From contig CANNTX010000038.1 of assembly GCA_947522695.1 (NCBI GenBank), positions 1-10,970 of the forward strand: DNA of 10,970 nucleotides. The letters run 5' to 3'. The stretch is from an uncultured Bacilli bacterium. Lineage in GTDB: Bacteria; Bacillota_I; Bacilli_A; RF39; UBA660. This document shows, in pieces, positions 1 through 6,399 of the stretch; position 1 is the first letter of the stretch; each line of letters opens with the position of its first letter. A program made the position numbers and the translations under genes. Under the pieces are notes generated by a model. It searched no databases. It worked only from the letters and a program-made list of their open reading frames with translations, and was not told where the DNA came from.

Positions 1-1283
1 GGTATTTCTTCTGGTAAAAACATTTCTGTTTTATTATAATATCGTTTGCTTATATCTTTACCATATTTTATTAATGTGTGTTTTCCTTTAAAATAAGGCA
101 ATGGTTTGATTGCTTTAGCAATGCCACTTCTGATAAATAATGGTAAACTTAAATATAATTTTTCCATTTTAGAATCATTATACTCATTATATCCACCAAA
201 CATTTCATCAGCACCTTCTCCTGATAAAACAACCTTAACTTGACTCCTTGCTAGCTTACTTAAAAAATATAAAGGAACTGTACTTACATTTGCACTTGGT
301 TCATCACAATGATACTGAATAGTTGGTAATATATCAAAAAATTCATCACCAGTTATAACTTTACTGTAATGCTTAACATTAAAATGATCAGATAAACTTT
401 TAGCATATTCTATTTCACTAAAACCTTTACCTTCAAAACCAACTGTAAATGTTTTATTTGGTTTAGCAAGACTTACAACATATGAAGAATCAACTCCACC
501 ACTTAAATAAGAACCAACTTCTACATCACTTATTTGATGGTATTTTATTGAACTTTCTAACGTTTCTTTTACTAATTTTTCATAATATTCATAACTATTA
601 TTTTCCTTTTCATAACAAGGTTTAAAATAACTTTTAACATCTATTTTACCATTTTTATAAATAAAATAATGACCTGGTTTTAATTTTTTAGTATATTTAA
701 AGAAAGTATCTTCTAAATGATTAGCACCATATGATAAATATAATCCTAAAACTTTATTATTTAGTTCTTTTTTAAAATCAGGATGTGATAAAAATGATTT
801 AATTTCACTACCCACCATAAATAATCCATTATGATTATAATAATAAACAGGCTTAATCCCAAAATAATCTCTAGCTCCAACTAAAGTCTTATTCTTCTTA
901 TCATAAATAATTATTCCAAACATACCTCTTAATTTATTGAAAACATTAGTTCCATATTCTTCATAACCATGAACAATTACCTCAGTATCACTATTAGTTG
1001 TAAATATATGATTATGCTTTTTTAATTCTTCTCTTAATTCTTGAAAATTATATATTTCTCCATTAAACATAACAACTATATTTTTATCTTCATTATAAAG
1101 TGGTTGATTTCCACCTTTTAAGTCTATAATTGATAGTCTTCTAAAACCCATAGCAATATTTTCATCAACATAATAACCATCACTATCTGGGCCTCTATGT
1201 TTAATTCTATCTGCCATATCTTTAATTATTTTCTTTTTATTATCTTTTTTTGTTTTATCATAAAATGCACAAAAACCACACAT
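1..1283 (-). CDS. asnB: Asparagine synthase (glutamine-hydrolysing), C-terminus off the left edge
   Basis: Makes asparagine from aspartate, ATP and glutamine in the cytosol. The 427 visible codons begin MCGF, so the catalytic Cys2 of a class II glutamine amidotransferase is exposed after Met removal. The amidotransferase half includes HRGPDS, RRLSIIDL and the FNGEIYN motif. The ATP-pyrophosphatase half starts near residue 240, with the PP-loop SGGVDSS at 261-267 and SGEGADE at about 354-360. Family members are about 550-630 residues, so roughly 130-200 residues lie beyond base 1. The start is fixed by the required Cys2 and by an AAAGAG ribosome binding site. The gene follows the HD gene by 45 bp but has its own promoter-like sequence there. 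Family assignment is near certain; whether it is AsnB or an AsnO-like paralogue cannot be told. Confidence 0.97.
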   Translation of the reverse strand, partial: MCGFCAFYDKTKKDNKKKIIKDMADRIKHRGPDSDGYYVDENIAMGFRRLSIIDLKGGNQPLYNEDKNIVVMFNGEIYNFQELREELKKHNHIFTTNSDTEVIVHGYEEYGTNVFNKLRGMFGIIIYDKKNKTLVGARDYFGIKPVYYYNHNGLFMVGSEIKSFLSHPDFKKELNNKVLGLYLSYGANHLEDTFFKYTKKLKPGHYFIYKNGKIDVKSYFKPCYEKENNSYEYYEKLVKETLESSIKYHQISDVEVGSYLSGGVDSSYVVSLAKPNKTFTVGFEGKGFSEIEYAKSLSDHFNVKHYSKVITGDEFFDILPTIQYHCDEPSANVSTVPLYFLSKLARSQVKVVLSGEGADEMFGGYNEYNDSKMEKLYLSLPLFIRSGIAKAIKPLPYFKGKHTLIKYGKDISKRYYNKTEMFLPEEI

Positions 1284-1306
1284 TTAAATCAACTCTTTCT
1301 TTAAAG

Positions 1307-1336
1307 ATTATACAAGATTATTAATTCTTTAATCAA
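1307..1336 (-). promoter_or_regulatory. Candidate sigma-A promoter of asnB
   Basis: On the minus strand a TTGATT -35 (1331-1336) and a perfect TATAAT -10 (1307-1312) are separated by 18 bp. The -35 overlaps the stop codon of the HD gene. Transcription would start near base 1300, leaving a short leader of about 17 nt that contains the AAAGAG ribosome binding site. This suggests asnB can be expressed apart from the operon upstream. Confidence 0.6.
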
Positions 1337-2216
1337 GCATTTTAATTTTAATTGAATCAGAATAAATATAATTATCCATATCATAATTAAAATTATTAGT
1401 TATATTTTCTCTAGCGTTTTCACTTAACTCTGAAATTCTTTTATCATTAACAAGAGGATCAATATATCTTATTTTAGCTCTTGATTTTACATAATAGTAA
1501 TCATCATGCATGTTTTTTGAGATATTAATATCTTTCAAATTTACCCATTTGTCAAAAACATCTTTTAATCTAGATTTATTAATTATTTCGATAACCTCAT
1601 TCTCACTTAACGTATATAAATCATTAATAGTTAAAATATTATTTTTAACTAACCATTTCAAAATATCACTTAATAATCCCATAGAATATCTCGTTTTATC
1701 ATCACGATACAATATTGATAACTTACTAGTTAACTCTACAAAATCATCTGCAATATTTGCATCGTCAAAACATAACTCTAATTCTTTATTTTCGTTAATC
1801 CCAACATAAATATTTTCATAGAATCTTTTTATTTCTTCTATATCACATAATTCATTTACAAACAAGGCATTTGAAAGTGAATATTCTAATCTATCAGCAG
1901 ACAATCTAGGTGTATCATTATCGGCAATTGAATATATATGATAATCATCAACTTCTTCTAATTTGATATCATCTCTTTCAAGTAATGTCATAATTTCTTT
2001 TGAATTCTTAATAATATCTGAAGTCTTTCCTTCAGTAGATTCTTGCTTATCTGCATCTCCATTAAATATATCTACCGTATGTTTAAAAACAGGTGATGCA
2101 ATATCATGAAACAATCCTGCTAATGTTTGTTTCTTATCAGCGGTAAAATTCCAAACAATTAAAGCAACACCAACACTATGATCCAAACTTGTATAAGGAT
2201 AGCCATACTTAAACAT
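1329..2216 (-). CDS. HD-domain protein, downstream open part of an interrupted gene
   Basis: This 295-codon frame is what a gene caller would report. It has metal-binding HD phosphohydrolase hallmarks: His13 in LDHSVG, His37-Asp38 in GLFHDIASP and a later Asp in SADRLEY (about 108). Such proteins hydrolyse phosphate esters, often of nucleotides; the substrate here is unknown. Met55 of the full frame (base 2216) is an unlikely native start: no Shine-Dalgarno sequence precedes it, it lies only 12 residues before the first metal ligand, and the sequence just upstream reads in the same frame as plausible protein. If translated at all, this product would lack the normal N-terminus. See the full pseudogene entry. 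Domain call is strong; start and function are weak. Confidence 0.6.
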   Translation of the reverse strand: MFKYGYPYTSLDHSVGVALIVWNFTADKKQTLAGLFHDIASPVFKHTVDIFNGDADKQESTEGKTSDIIKNSKEIMTLLERDDIKLEEVDDYHIYSIADNDTPRLSADRLEYSLSNALFVNELCDIEEIKRFYENIYVGINENKELELCFDDANIADDFVELTSKLSILYRDDKTRYSMGLLSDILKWLVKNNILTINDLYTLSENEVIEIINKSRLKDVFDKWVNLKDINISKNMHDDYYYVKSRAKIRYIDPLVNDKRISELSENARENITNNFNYDMDNYIYSDSIKIKMLD

Positions 2217-2378
2217 TTTCGAATATATTTTACCACATGTTACACTTATTTCCTTTTGATGTTACATTTCTTTAGTATAAATATAATCATTTAAAAAAGG
2301 AGGAAAATCCCATGACAATATTCTATAATATTCTTTTAACCTATTATCTATTGTATCCAAATATTTCAATTTTATCAT
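1329..2378 (-). pseudogene. HD-domain gene interrupted by an in-frame TAA at codon 39
   Basis: Reading upstream of base 2216 in the same frame gives 54 further codons back to an ATG at 2376-2378, broken only by a TAA at 2262-2264. The extra stretch looks like real protein (RILSWDFPPFLNDYIYTKEM, stop, HQKEISVTCGKIYSK) and runs straight into FKYGYPYTSLDHSVG. The upstream ATG overlaps the TGA of the MazG-like gene as ATGA, a classic coupled start, which supports it as the ancestral start. The frame is otherwise intact over 349 codons, so one base change (for example CAA to TAA) would explain the break. With only one lesion the damage is recent, a strain variant, a sequencing error, or tolerated by readthrough or reinitiation. 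TAA is a stop in all common bacterial codes. Confidence 0.8.
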
Positions 2379-2725
2379 TTCTTTCTTTTAATAGTTTTTT
2401 CTAAATAATATTTTTTATCAAAGCCACCATTTTTATCCTTTTTTATCATAGCTACATCATAAACTTCTTGCATATTAACATTTATAGATTTAGCTAAATA
2501 ATTTATAACTTCTAAAACATCAGCAAGTTCTATAACCATATCTCCACTTTGCCCATAAGCAAATGCATCAATTACTTCATTACATTCTTCTTTTAATTTA
2601 TTTAAGAGTTCTCTTTTATATTCAATGTCATCAAGAACTCTATATGAAGCAAACTCTCCGTTATTAGTTATTTTTTCAATTATATTATCTCTAACAAGCT
2701 TATTAAATATTCTTTCATCTTCCAT
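2375..2725 (-). CDS. MazG-like nucleotide pyrophosphohydrolase
   Basis: A 116-residue all-alpha NTP pyrophosphohydrolase-like protein. The metal-binding MazG signature is visible: EECNE at 46-50 followed by ELAD at 66-69. The N-terminus, FNKLVRDNIIEKI, is typical of a group often labelled phosphoribosyl-ATP pyrophosphohydrolase-like, but no histidine biosynthesis genes are near, so removal of abnormal nucleotides is more likely. An ATG further upstream (2770) is open but would overlap the previous gene by 41 bp. The chosen start has AAGGA about 10 nt before it and lies 4 bp after the upstream stop. The TGA stop overlaps the ATG of the HD gene, indicating coupling. The exact substrate is unknown. 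Confidence 0.85.
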   Translation of the reverse strand: MEDERIFNKLVRDNIIEKITNNGEFASYRVLDDIEYKRELLNKLKEECNEVIDAFAYGQSGDMVIELADVLEVINYLAKSINVNMQEVYDVAMIKKDKNGGFDKKYYLEKTIKRKK

Positions 2726-2729
2726 AAAT

Positions 2730-3212
2730 TTATCTTCCTTTATATTGAGTATTAAAAGCATTTTCGTCATTATAATGATAAAATAATATATATTTATCTA
2801 TCAATGAACTTTTTCCCATAAATAATTTTACCTCTTCTTCACTTAATTTCATAGTTTGAATAAATCTTTCAAGTCTATATTCAGGTAATTCCAAAGCATA
2901 ACTAATTATATCTTCTCTAGTTAAAATTTTATCAATTCTTATTTTATCAGTTACAAATAAGTCATAATAACCATAATAATCATCTTCATATTCAATTATT
3001 TTTCCAAGAGAAGTTACTTTACATATAATTACATCCTCTTCACGAGCATTACCATATCTTAATGTATCTTCCAATCTTTTAGCAAAATGAAATCCGACTT
3101 TTTTAGGACTAATTTCTTGATCTATTTCGTATATATTTCCTTCTTCAAACTGAAATCCATAATTATTTACAAAATTATCCTTATTACCTATAAAAATTTT
3201 ATATCCTTCCAT
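2730..3212 (-). CDS. Uncharacterised 160-residue protein
   Basis: I do not recognise this gene with confidence. It is soluble-looking and acidic, with no signal peptide or membrane segment. The N-terminal half, with the pattern YKIFI..., YGFQFEEGNIYEID and GFHFAKRLEDTLRYG followed by ICKVTSLGKIIEYED, resembles small domains of the DUF7666 kind found near phage or repeat proteins, where a short beta-rich domain carries a GFHFC/A-type motif. That similarity is from memory and is tentative. The C-terminal third (from about residue 95) looks helical, with TREDIISYALELPEYRLERF. An AAAGGAAA ribosome binding site precedes the ATG by about 9 nt. It sits 15 bp after the DUF4097 gene and 4 bp before the MazG-like gene, so it belongs to the same operon. 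Confidence 0.75.
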   Translation of the reverse strand: MEGYKIFIGNKDNFVNNYGFQFEEGNIYEIDQEISPKKVGFHFAKRLEDTLRYGNAREEDVIICKVTSLGKIIEYEDDYYGYYDLFVTDKIRIDKILTREDIISYALELPEYRLERFIQTMKLSEEEVKLFMGKSSLIDKYILFYHYNDENAFNTQYKGR

Positions 3213-3227
3213 AATATAATGTTTCCT

Positions 3228-3971
3228 TTAAAAATTTACACTAATAGAACCAACTTTATTTTTTACACTTATCATTTTATCACCATTATTAACATTTTCA
3301 TTATTTTTTCCATTAATTAAAACACTTCCAATAATATTTGTTGTATTAACTTTATAATTTTCAATACTATCATTAACCATAAGTGTTATATCACCAATAC
3401 TACTATTAACATATATACTTTCATTTATTTTACCATCAAAATTAAAATTACCAATTTTTAAATATGAATTAATCTCATTAAATATAGAATTATCTATATT
3501 CACATCTCCATGTTTAATATCAAAATTTAACTCATTAATATTAACATTTTCTATATTAACATTCCCATTAGCTACTTTAATATCCAACAAATTAATCATT
3601 TCCTTTGGAATAGATAATTTTAATTTATAATCAGTAGATTTTTTTCGTTTCTTGCCATTTTCTTTTACATATAAAGTATCACCAATAACCTCAAATTTTA
3701 TTTTATCATTATTAGATTTAACATTAAACTCACTTCCATCATTAACTGTTATATTACTAGAACTAACGTCAATAGATATTTTTGAAAAATCAAGATTATT
3801 TAACTCAACATTTTCCATAATCAAATCACTTGGTAAAGTAACAAATAAAACCTTATGAATTCCATTAATCGCACTACTTATGAACATGAACGGAATATAT
3901 ATCATAAAGAAAATTACCATTAAAGCTAAAAATGTAACTAAATATTTAATTACTTTTTGTGTATTATTCAT
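3228..3971 (-). CDS. DUF4097-family membrane-anchored beta-repeat protein
   Basis: A 247-residue protein with one hydrophobic N-terminal segment (about 8-36), probably an uncleaved anchor, and an exported domain made of short repeating beta strands: DVSSSNITV, IKVANGNVNIENV, DIKHGDVNID, LKIGNFNFDG, VNSSIGDITL and VKNKVGSISVNF. This pattern is typical of DUF4097 putative adhesin/beta-helix proteins, which in Firmicutes often sit beside LiaF or PspC-type envelope-stress genes. The ATG overlaps the TGA of the LiaF-like gene by 4 bases, and a strong GGAGGTG ribosome binding site lies inside that gene's end. A role at the cell surface is inferred; no catalytic motif is seen. Confidence 0.85.
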   Translation of the reverse strand: MNNTQKVIKYLVTFLALMVIFFMIYIPFMFISSAINGIHKVLFVTLPSDLIMENVELNNLDFSKISIDVSSSNITVNDGSEFNVKSNNDKIKFEVIGDTLYVKENGKKRKKSTDYKLKLSIPKEMINLLDIKVANGNVNIENVNINELNFDIKHGDVNIDNSIFNEINSYLKIGNFNFDGKINESIYVNSSIGDITLMVNDSIENYKVNTTNIIGSVLINGKNNENVNNGDKMISVKNKVGSISVNF

Positions 3972-4498
3972 TTAACACTTACACCTCCAAACAAAATAAT
4001 TCCCTTTAAATTAATATTTATTGTTTTTTCATCATCTGATTTATGTTTGATATTAATTTTTCCAAACACAGTAGATACTTTATTAACCACCTTAACATTA
4101 TCTGGAACATACAAATTAACTTTACCAAACACAACATAATTATCTATTACTATGTTATCGCTTAAATCTATATTTCTTAAATCTAAAGTAATATTACCAA
4201 ATAATGCCGTAGGTCTAAACACTTTTACACTATTATCATTAATCACAAACTTTTTATCATTAAAAATAGTCCAATAATCATTATATAAACATTTATTATC
4301 ACCTTTATCTTTAGATACAACATTAAATCCTAGACAAATAACAATAACAAATAATATCAATTTAGCAATTAATCTAAATGTATTAAAACTAAAAACATCA
4401 AATCCAAACATTATACCAATTATTATTAAAAATATTCCTAATAAATAAATCATTTTATTTTTCACAATTCCCATATCCTTCCATATCAATTTTATCAT
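3968..4498 (-). CDS. LiaF-like cell-wall-stress membrane protein
   Basis: A 176-residue protein with two membrane segments (about 16-33 and 40-58) followed by a beta-rich domain with repeated FGN/FGK strands: ALFGNITLDLRNIDL, VVFGKVNLYVPDNV, TVFGKINIKH and ILFGGVSVK. This is the C-terminal domain of LiaF (DUF2154), which in Bacillus restrains the LiaSR two-component system. No liaS or liaR is adjacent, so its partner is unknown. It heads the operon and is followed by the DUF4097 gene with an ATGA overlap. No Shine-Dalgarno sequence lies before the ATG; instead a perfect hairpin occupies that place. Internal starts at Met9 or Met15 are not clearly better. The family call is firm, the role inferred. 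Confidence 0.85.
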   Translation of the reverse strand: MIKLIWKDMGIVKNKMIYLLGIFLIIIGIMFGFDVFSFNTFRLIAKLILFVIVICLGFNVVSKDKGDNKCLYNDYWTIFNDKKFVINDNSVKVFRPTALFGNITLDLRNIDLSDNIVIDNYVVFGKVNLYVPDNVKVVNKVSTVFGKINIKHKSDDEKTININLKGIILFGGVSVK

Positions 4499-4499
4499 A

Positions 4500-4516
4500 G
4501 TTTAATAAAATTAAAC
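4500..4516 (-). promoter_or_regulatory. Inverted repeat occupying the leader of the LiaF-like gene
   Basis: GTTTAAT and ATTAAAC form perfect 7-bp arms around an AAA centre, ending one base before the ATG codon at 4496-4498. It takes the place where a ribosome binding site would be expected. It could be a DNA operator or a small RNA hairpin that limits initiation. Confidence 0.4.
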
Positions 4517-4537
4517 ATATTTTTATCCCATATTCGC

Positions 4538-4566
4538 ATTATATATTATAAACATATGTTCGTCAA
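4538..4566 (-). promoter_or_regulatory. Sigma-A promoter of the LiaF-like operon with a palindrome in the spacer
   Basis: On the minus strand TTGACG (4561-4566) and TATAAT (4538-4543) are separated by exactly 17 bp, a near-consensus promoter. The transcript would start near 4531, giving a leader of about 33 nt. The perfect palindrome AACATATGTT (4551-4560) fills the spacer next to the -35, a typical position for a repressor site. Which regulator binds it is unknown. Confidence 0.75.
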
Positions 4567-4576
4567 TAAGTTTTTC

Positions 4577-4604
4577 AAAAAAAGTGAATAATCTAACTAT
4601 TCAC
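4577..4604 (-). terminator. Intrinsic terminator after ung
   Basis: Arms GTGAATA and TATTCAC (7 bp, 7-nt loop) are followed on the minus strand by seven T residues (4577-4583). The TGA stop of ung lies inside the first arm. It separates ung from the LiaF-like operon, whose promoter begins just downstream. Confidence 0.8.
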
Positions 4605-5248
4605 CATTTAATTTCTTCTAACCCTTTGCTCTTCAAATAATTATTACACTTTGAAAATGGTTTAGAGCCAAAAAAGCCATTGTATGCGCTAAAAGGTGAT
4701 GGATGTGCACTTTCAATAATATAATTATTTTTAATTAAGGCTTTCTTACTTCTTGCATAATTACCCCAAAGTATAAAAACTACATCTTTCTTATTATTAT
4801 CTATTAATCTTATTACATCATCTGTAAATTGTTGCCAACCTATATTACTATGACTATTCGCATTATCTTTTTCAACCGTTAAAGTTGAGTTAAGCATCAA
4901 AACTCCTTGTTTAGCCCACGAACTTAAATCACCACTAGTTCTTATTGGAACTCCTAAATCATCATATAGTTCCTTATAAATATTTTTTAAACTTGGTGGT
5001 AATTTTACACCATCTCTAACTGAAAATGATAATCCATGTGCTTCACCTACTCCATGATATGGGTCTTGTCCCACAATTACCACTTTAACATTAGCAAAAG
5101 GAGTTAATCTAAAAGCATTAAATACTTCATGTTTAGGGGGAAATATTACTTTATTTTTATATTCATTTTGCACTCTTAAAAGTAGTGGTCTAAAATATTC
5201 ACCATCATATATATTTTTTAAAACTTTATCCCAATCATTACCTATCAT
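4601..5248 (-). CDS. ung: Uracil-DNA glycosylase, family 1
   Basis: Removes uracil from DNA to start base-excision repair in the cytosol. The 215 residues match the usual family length of about 220. Visible motifs are the catalytic water-activating loop GQDPYHG at 60-66 (Asp62, His65), the uracil-pocket segment LMLNSTLTV near 115-123 and the DNA-intercalation loop HPSPFSAYNGFFGSKPF from His182. The start lies 2 bp after the stop of the NrtR-like gene, with AAGGA inside that gene's last codons, so the two are cotranscribed. An intrinsic terminator overlaps the stop. Nothing unusual in the protein. Confidence 0.98.
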   Translation of the reverse strand: MIGNDWDKVLKNIYDGEYFRPLLLRVQNEYKNKVIFPPKHEVFNAFRLTPFANVKVVIVGQDPYHGVGEAHGLSFSVRDGVKLPPSLKNIYKELYDDLGVPIRTSGDLSSWAKQGVLMLNSTLTVEKDNANSHSNIGWQQFTDDVIRLIDNNKKDVVFILWGNYARSKKALIKNNYIIESAHPSPFSAYNGFFGSKPFSKCNNYLKSKGLEEIKW

Positions 5249-5250
5249 AC

Positions 5251-6066
5251 TTAATCCTTCTTATATCTAAATAATCTAGATGGTCTATGTCCTTCCCCAG
5301 TTTTATAGTCATCTGTCGCCTCAACTTTATTAGCAATAATTCTTCTAAAAGCAGGATCTAGTAATTTCTTATCAAGAATAACTTCATAAACTTGTTGTAA
5401 TTCGCCCAAAGTAAATTCCTTAGGCATCATATTAAACACTATATCTGTATACATAATTTTATTTTTTAATCTTTCAATACCTGATAATATAACTAAAGCA
5501 TGATCAAAGGCTAAATCATTATTTTCAATTATTTCAAATTTATATCTATCAGTAGTTTTATCTTTTAATATTTTCTTAATTTTAGTTTTTAATACATCCT
5601 TGCCATTATCAAGAAGAATTGAAACAATCCCTTTTTCTTCTTTAACACTTACATTAAACCAAGAAGCATTTTCCATTAGTTTAGTATTTAAGCTATTTTT
5701 ATCAATTAATGCCATATATGATGTTGATACAATACGCATTCTAGGATCCCTATGAACATCACCAAATGTATATAATTGTTCTAAATAAATATTATCTAAA
5801 TTAGTTTCTCTTTTTAAAATCCTATTTGGAGCATCTTCTAAATCTTCATGAACATCTAAAAATCCTCCCGGTAAACACCATTTATTTTTAAATGGATAAT
5901 CATCTCTTTTAACTAACAAAATACTCATATTCTTTTTTGAAGTTTTACGATAATTATCAACCTTTTCATCAGCAATTGAAATAATTAATATATCAGTTGT
6001 TAATGATAACTTTTCAAATTTACTTGAATCATAATGTTTTAAAAAATCTTCTTCACTATTATACAT
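5251..6066 (-). CDS. NrtR-like Nudix-domain regulator with degenerate Nudix box
   Basis: A 271-residue protein with an N-terminal Nudix fold (about 20-170) and a C-terminal winged helix (about 195-271; MPKEFTLGELQQVYEVIL, then FRRII). This two-domain layout is that of NrtR, the repressor of NAD genes that senses ADP-ribose or NAD-related nucleotides. The Nudix signature reads G68, five residues, E74, seven residues, then RILKRETNL (82-90), where the consensus is R-E-hydrophobic-x-E-E-x-G-hydrophobic. Two glutamates (positions 83 and 86) and the glycine are replaced, so catalysis is probably lost while ligand binding may remain. A strong AGAGGAGA ribosome binding site and an extended -10 promoter precede it, and ung follows. 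An NAD operon lies upstream on the same strand. The regulatory target is an inference. Confidence 0.85.
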   Translation of the reverse strand: MYNSEEDFLKHYDSSKFEKLSLTTDILIISIADEKVDNYRKTSKKNMSILLVKRDDYPFKNKWCLPGGFLDVHEDLEDAPNRILKRETNLDNIYLEQLYTFGDVHRDPRMRIVSTSYMALIDKNSLNTKLMENASWFNVSVKEEKGIVSILLDNGKDVLKTKIKKILKDKTTDRYKFEIIENNDLAFDHALVILSGIERLKNKIMYTDIVFNMMPKEFTLGELQQVYEVILDKKLLDPAFRRIIANKVEATDDYKTGEGHRPSRLFRYKKD

Positions 6067-6095
6067 AAGTTACATCTCCTCTTATTAACAATTTA

Positions 6096-6104
6096 ATTAT
6101 ATCA
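6096..6104 (-). promoter_or_regulatory. Extended -10 promoter of the NrtR-like gene
   Basis: On the minus strand TGA-TATAAT (TG at 6103-6104, TATAAT at 6096-6101) forms an extended -10. The hexamer 17 bp upstream, TCGTGT, is a poor -35 and lies inside an inverted repeat. Transcription would begin near 6090, about 24 nt before the ATG. Confidence 0.6.
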
Positions 6105-6109
6105 TATTT

Positions 6110-6150
6110 AAAAAGAAAACACGATATTTTTTAATTATGAAATATCGTGT
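6110..6150 (-). terminator. Hairpin terminator upstream of the NrtR-like gene
   Basis: Perfect 11-bp arms ACACGATATTT (6119-6129) and its complement (6140-6150) surround a 10-nt loop. On the minus strand the stem is followed by TTTTCTTTTT (6110-6119), so it should stop transcripts arriving from the right, either readthrough from the NAD operon or an antisense RNA of the small peptide locus. The same inverted repeat overlaps the weak -35 region of the NrtR-like gene, so it may also be an operator. Confidence 0.7.
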
Positions 6151-6158
6151 ATTCATTT

Positions 6159-6188
6159 TTGACCTAACATCTAATAATTTGATATTCT
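6159..6188 (+). promoter_or_regulatory. Candidate promoter of the small hydrophobic peptide gene
   Basis: TTGACC (6159-6164) and TATTCT (6183-6188) with an 18-bp spacer. The predicted start near 6194-6196 places the first base of the long 5' pairing arm at the very 5' end of the transcript. Confidence 0.5.
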
Positions 6189-6219
6189 ATTCCTTAAGGA
6201 ACATTTAATTGTTTAGGTG

Positions 6220-6252
6220 ATTACCTCTACTCTAGCAATAGAAAGAGGTGAT
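6220..6252 (+). promoter_or_regulatory. Hairpin sequestering the ribosome binding site
   Basis: ATTACCTCT (6220-6228) pairs with AGAGGTGAT (6244-6252), 9 bp with one G-U, and so buries the whole Shine-Dalgarno sequence. A further 4-bp stem, TCTA/TAGA, is capped by a GCAA (GNRA) tetraloop at 6235-6238. The 5' arm overlaps the inner long-range arm at 6217-6226, so the two pairings exclude one another. Confidence 0.7.
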
Positions 6253-6256
6253 AGTT

Positions 6257-6364
6257 GTGAATAAAAATTTATTATATTTTATAATATTTAATCTATTTAT
6301 AATTATTTTTATTTTATTATACATCATTATTAAAATGATTGTGTTAAGACAAAAACCACCATAA
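6257..6364 (+). CDS. 35-residue hydrophobic peptide, candidate type I toxin
   Basis: A GTG-started frame of 35 codons and the only plus-strand gene in the window. The peptide begins with a short polar MNKN, has a continuous run of Leu/Ile/Phe from about residue 5 to 25 able to span the membrane, and ends in a basic tail with KM and RQKPP. This is the build of membrane-acting type I toxins (Fst, TxpA/BsrG and similar), though I do not recognise the sequence as a known family. The start is supported by GAGGTGAT, eight bases matching the 16S anti-Shine-Dalgarno, 4 nt before the GTG. That site is locked in a hairpin. It has its own promoter and terminator and a candidate antisense promoter. Toxicity is inferred from architecture only. 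Confidence 0.65.
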   Translation: MNKNLLYFIIFNLFIIIFILLYIIIKMIVLRQKPP

Positions 6365-6377
6365 ACAGGGGGTTTTG
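6350..6377 (+). other. Hairpin around the peptide stop codon
   Basis: A C, A-run and CC.CC on the 5' side (6350-6360) pair with GGGGG-TTTT-G (6368-6377), with one bulged A and one A-G mismatch. The TAA stop (6362-6364) lies in the loop. The T run that follows on the plus strand is only four long, so it is a weak terminator candidate; on the minus strand the stem is followed by five T. Confidence 0.45.
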
Positions 6378-6399
6378 TGAAAACTTTGCAAAAGGTAAT

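Noticed and set aside
1510..1809. Plus-strand frame of 99 codons opposite the HD gene
   Set aside because: It lies entirely within a recognisable HD-family coding frame, has no ribosome site and has low-complexity composition; it is a shadow.
2262..2264. Alternative genetic code explaining the internal stop of the HD gene
   Set aside because: The codon is TAA, a stop in both code 4 and code 11, and TGA ends several genes here, so no recoding is indicated.
2726..2770. Upstream ATG at 2770 as start of the MazG-like gene
   Set aside because: It would overlap the previous gene by 41 bp and add residues unlike the family, while the ATG at 2725 has AAGGA at suitable spacing.
3087..4139. Plus-strand frames opposite the DUF4097 and LiaF-like genes and the uncharacterised protein
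   Set aside because: They are rich in Phe, Ile and Asn from AT-rich complement sequence, lack ribosome sites and oppose well-supported genes.
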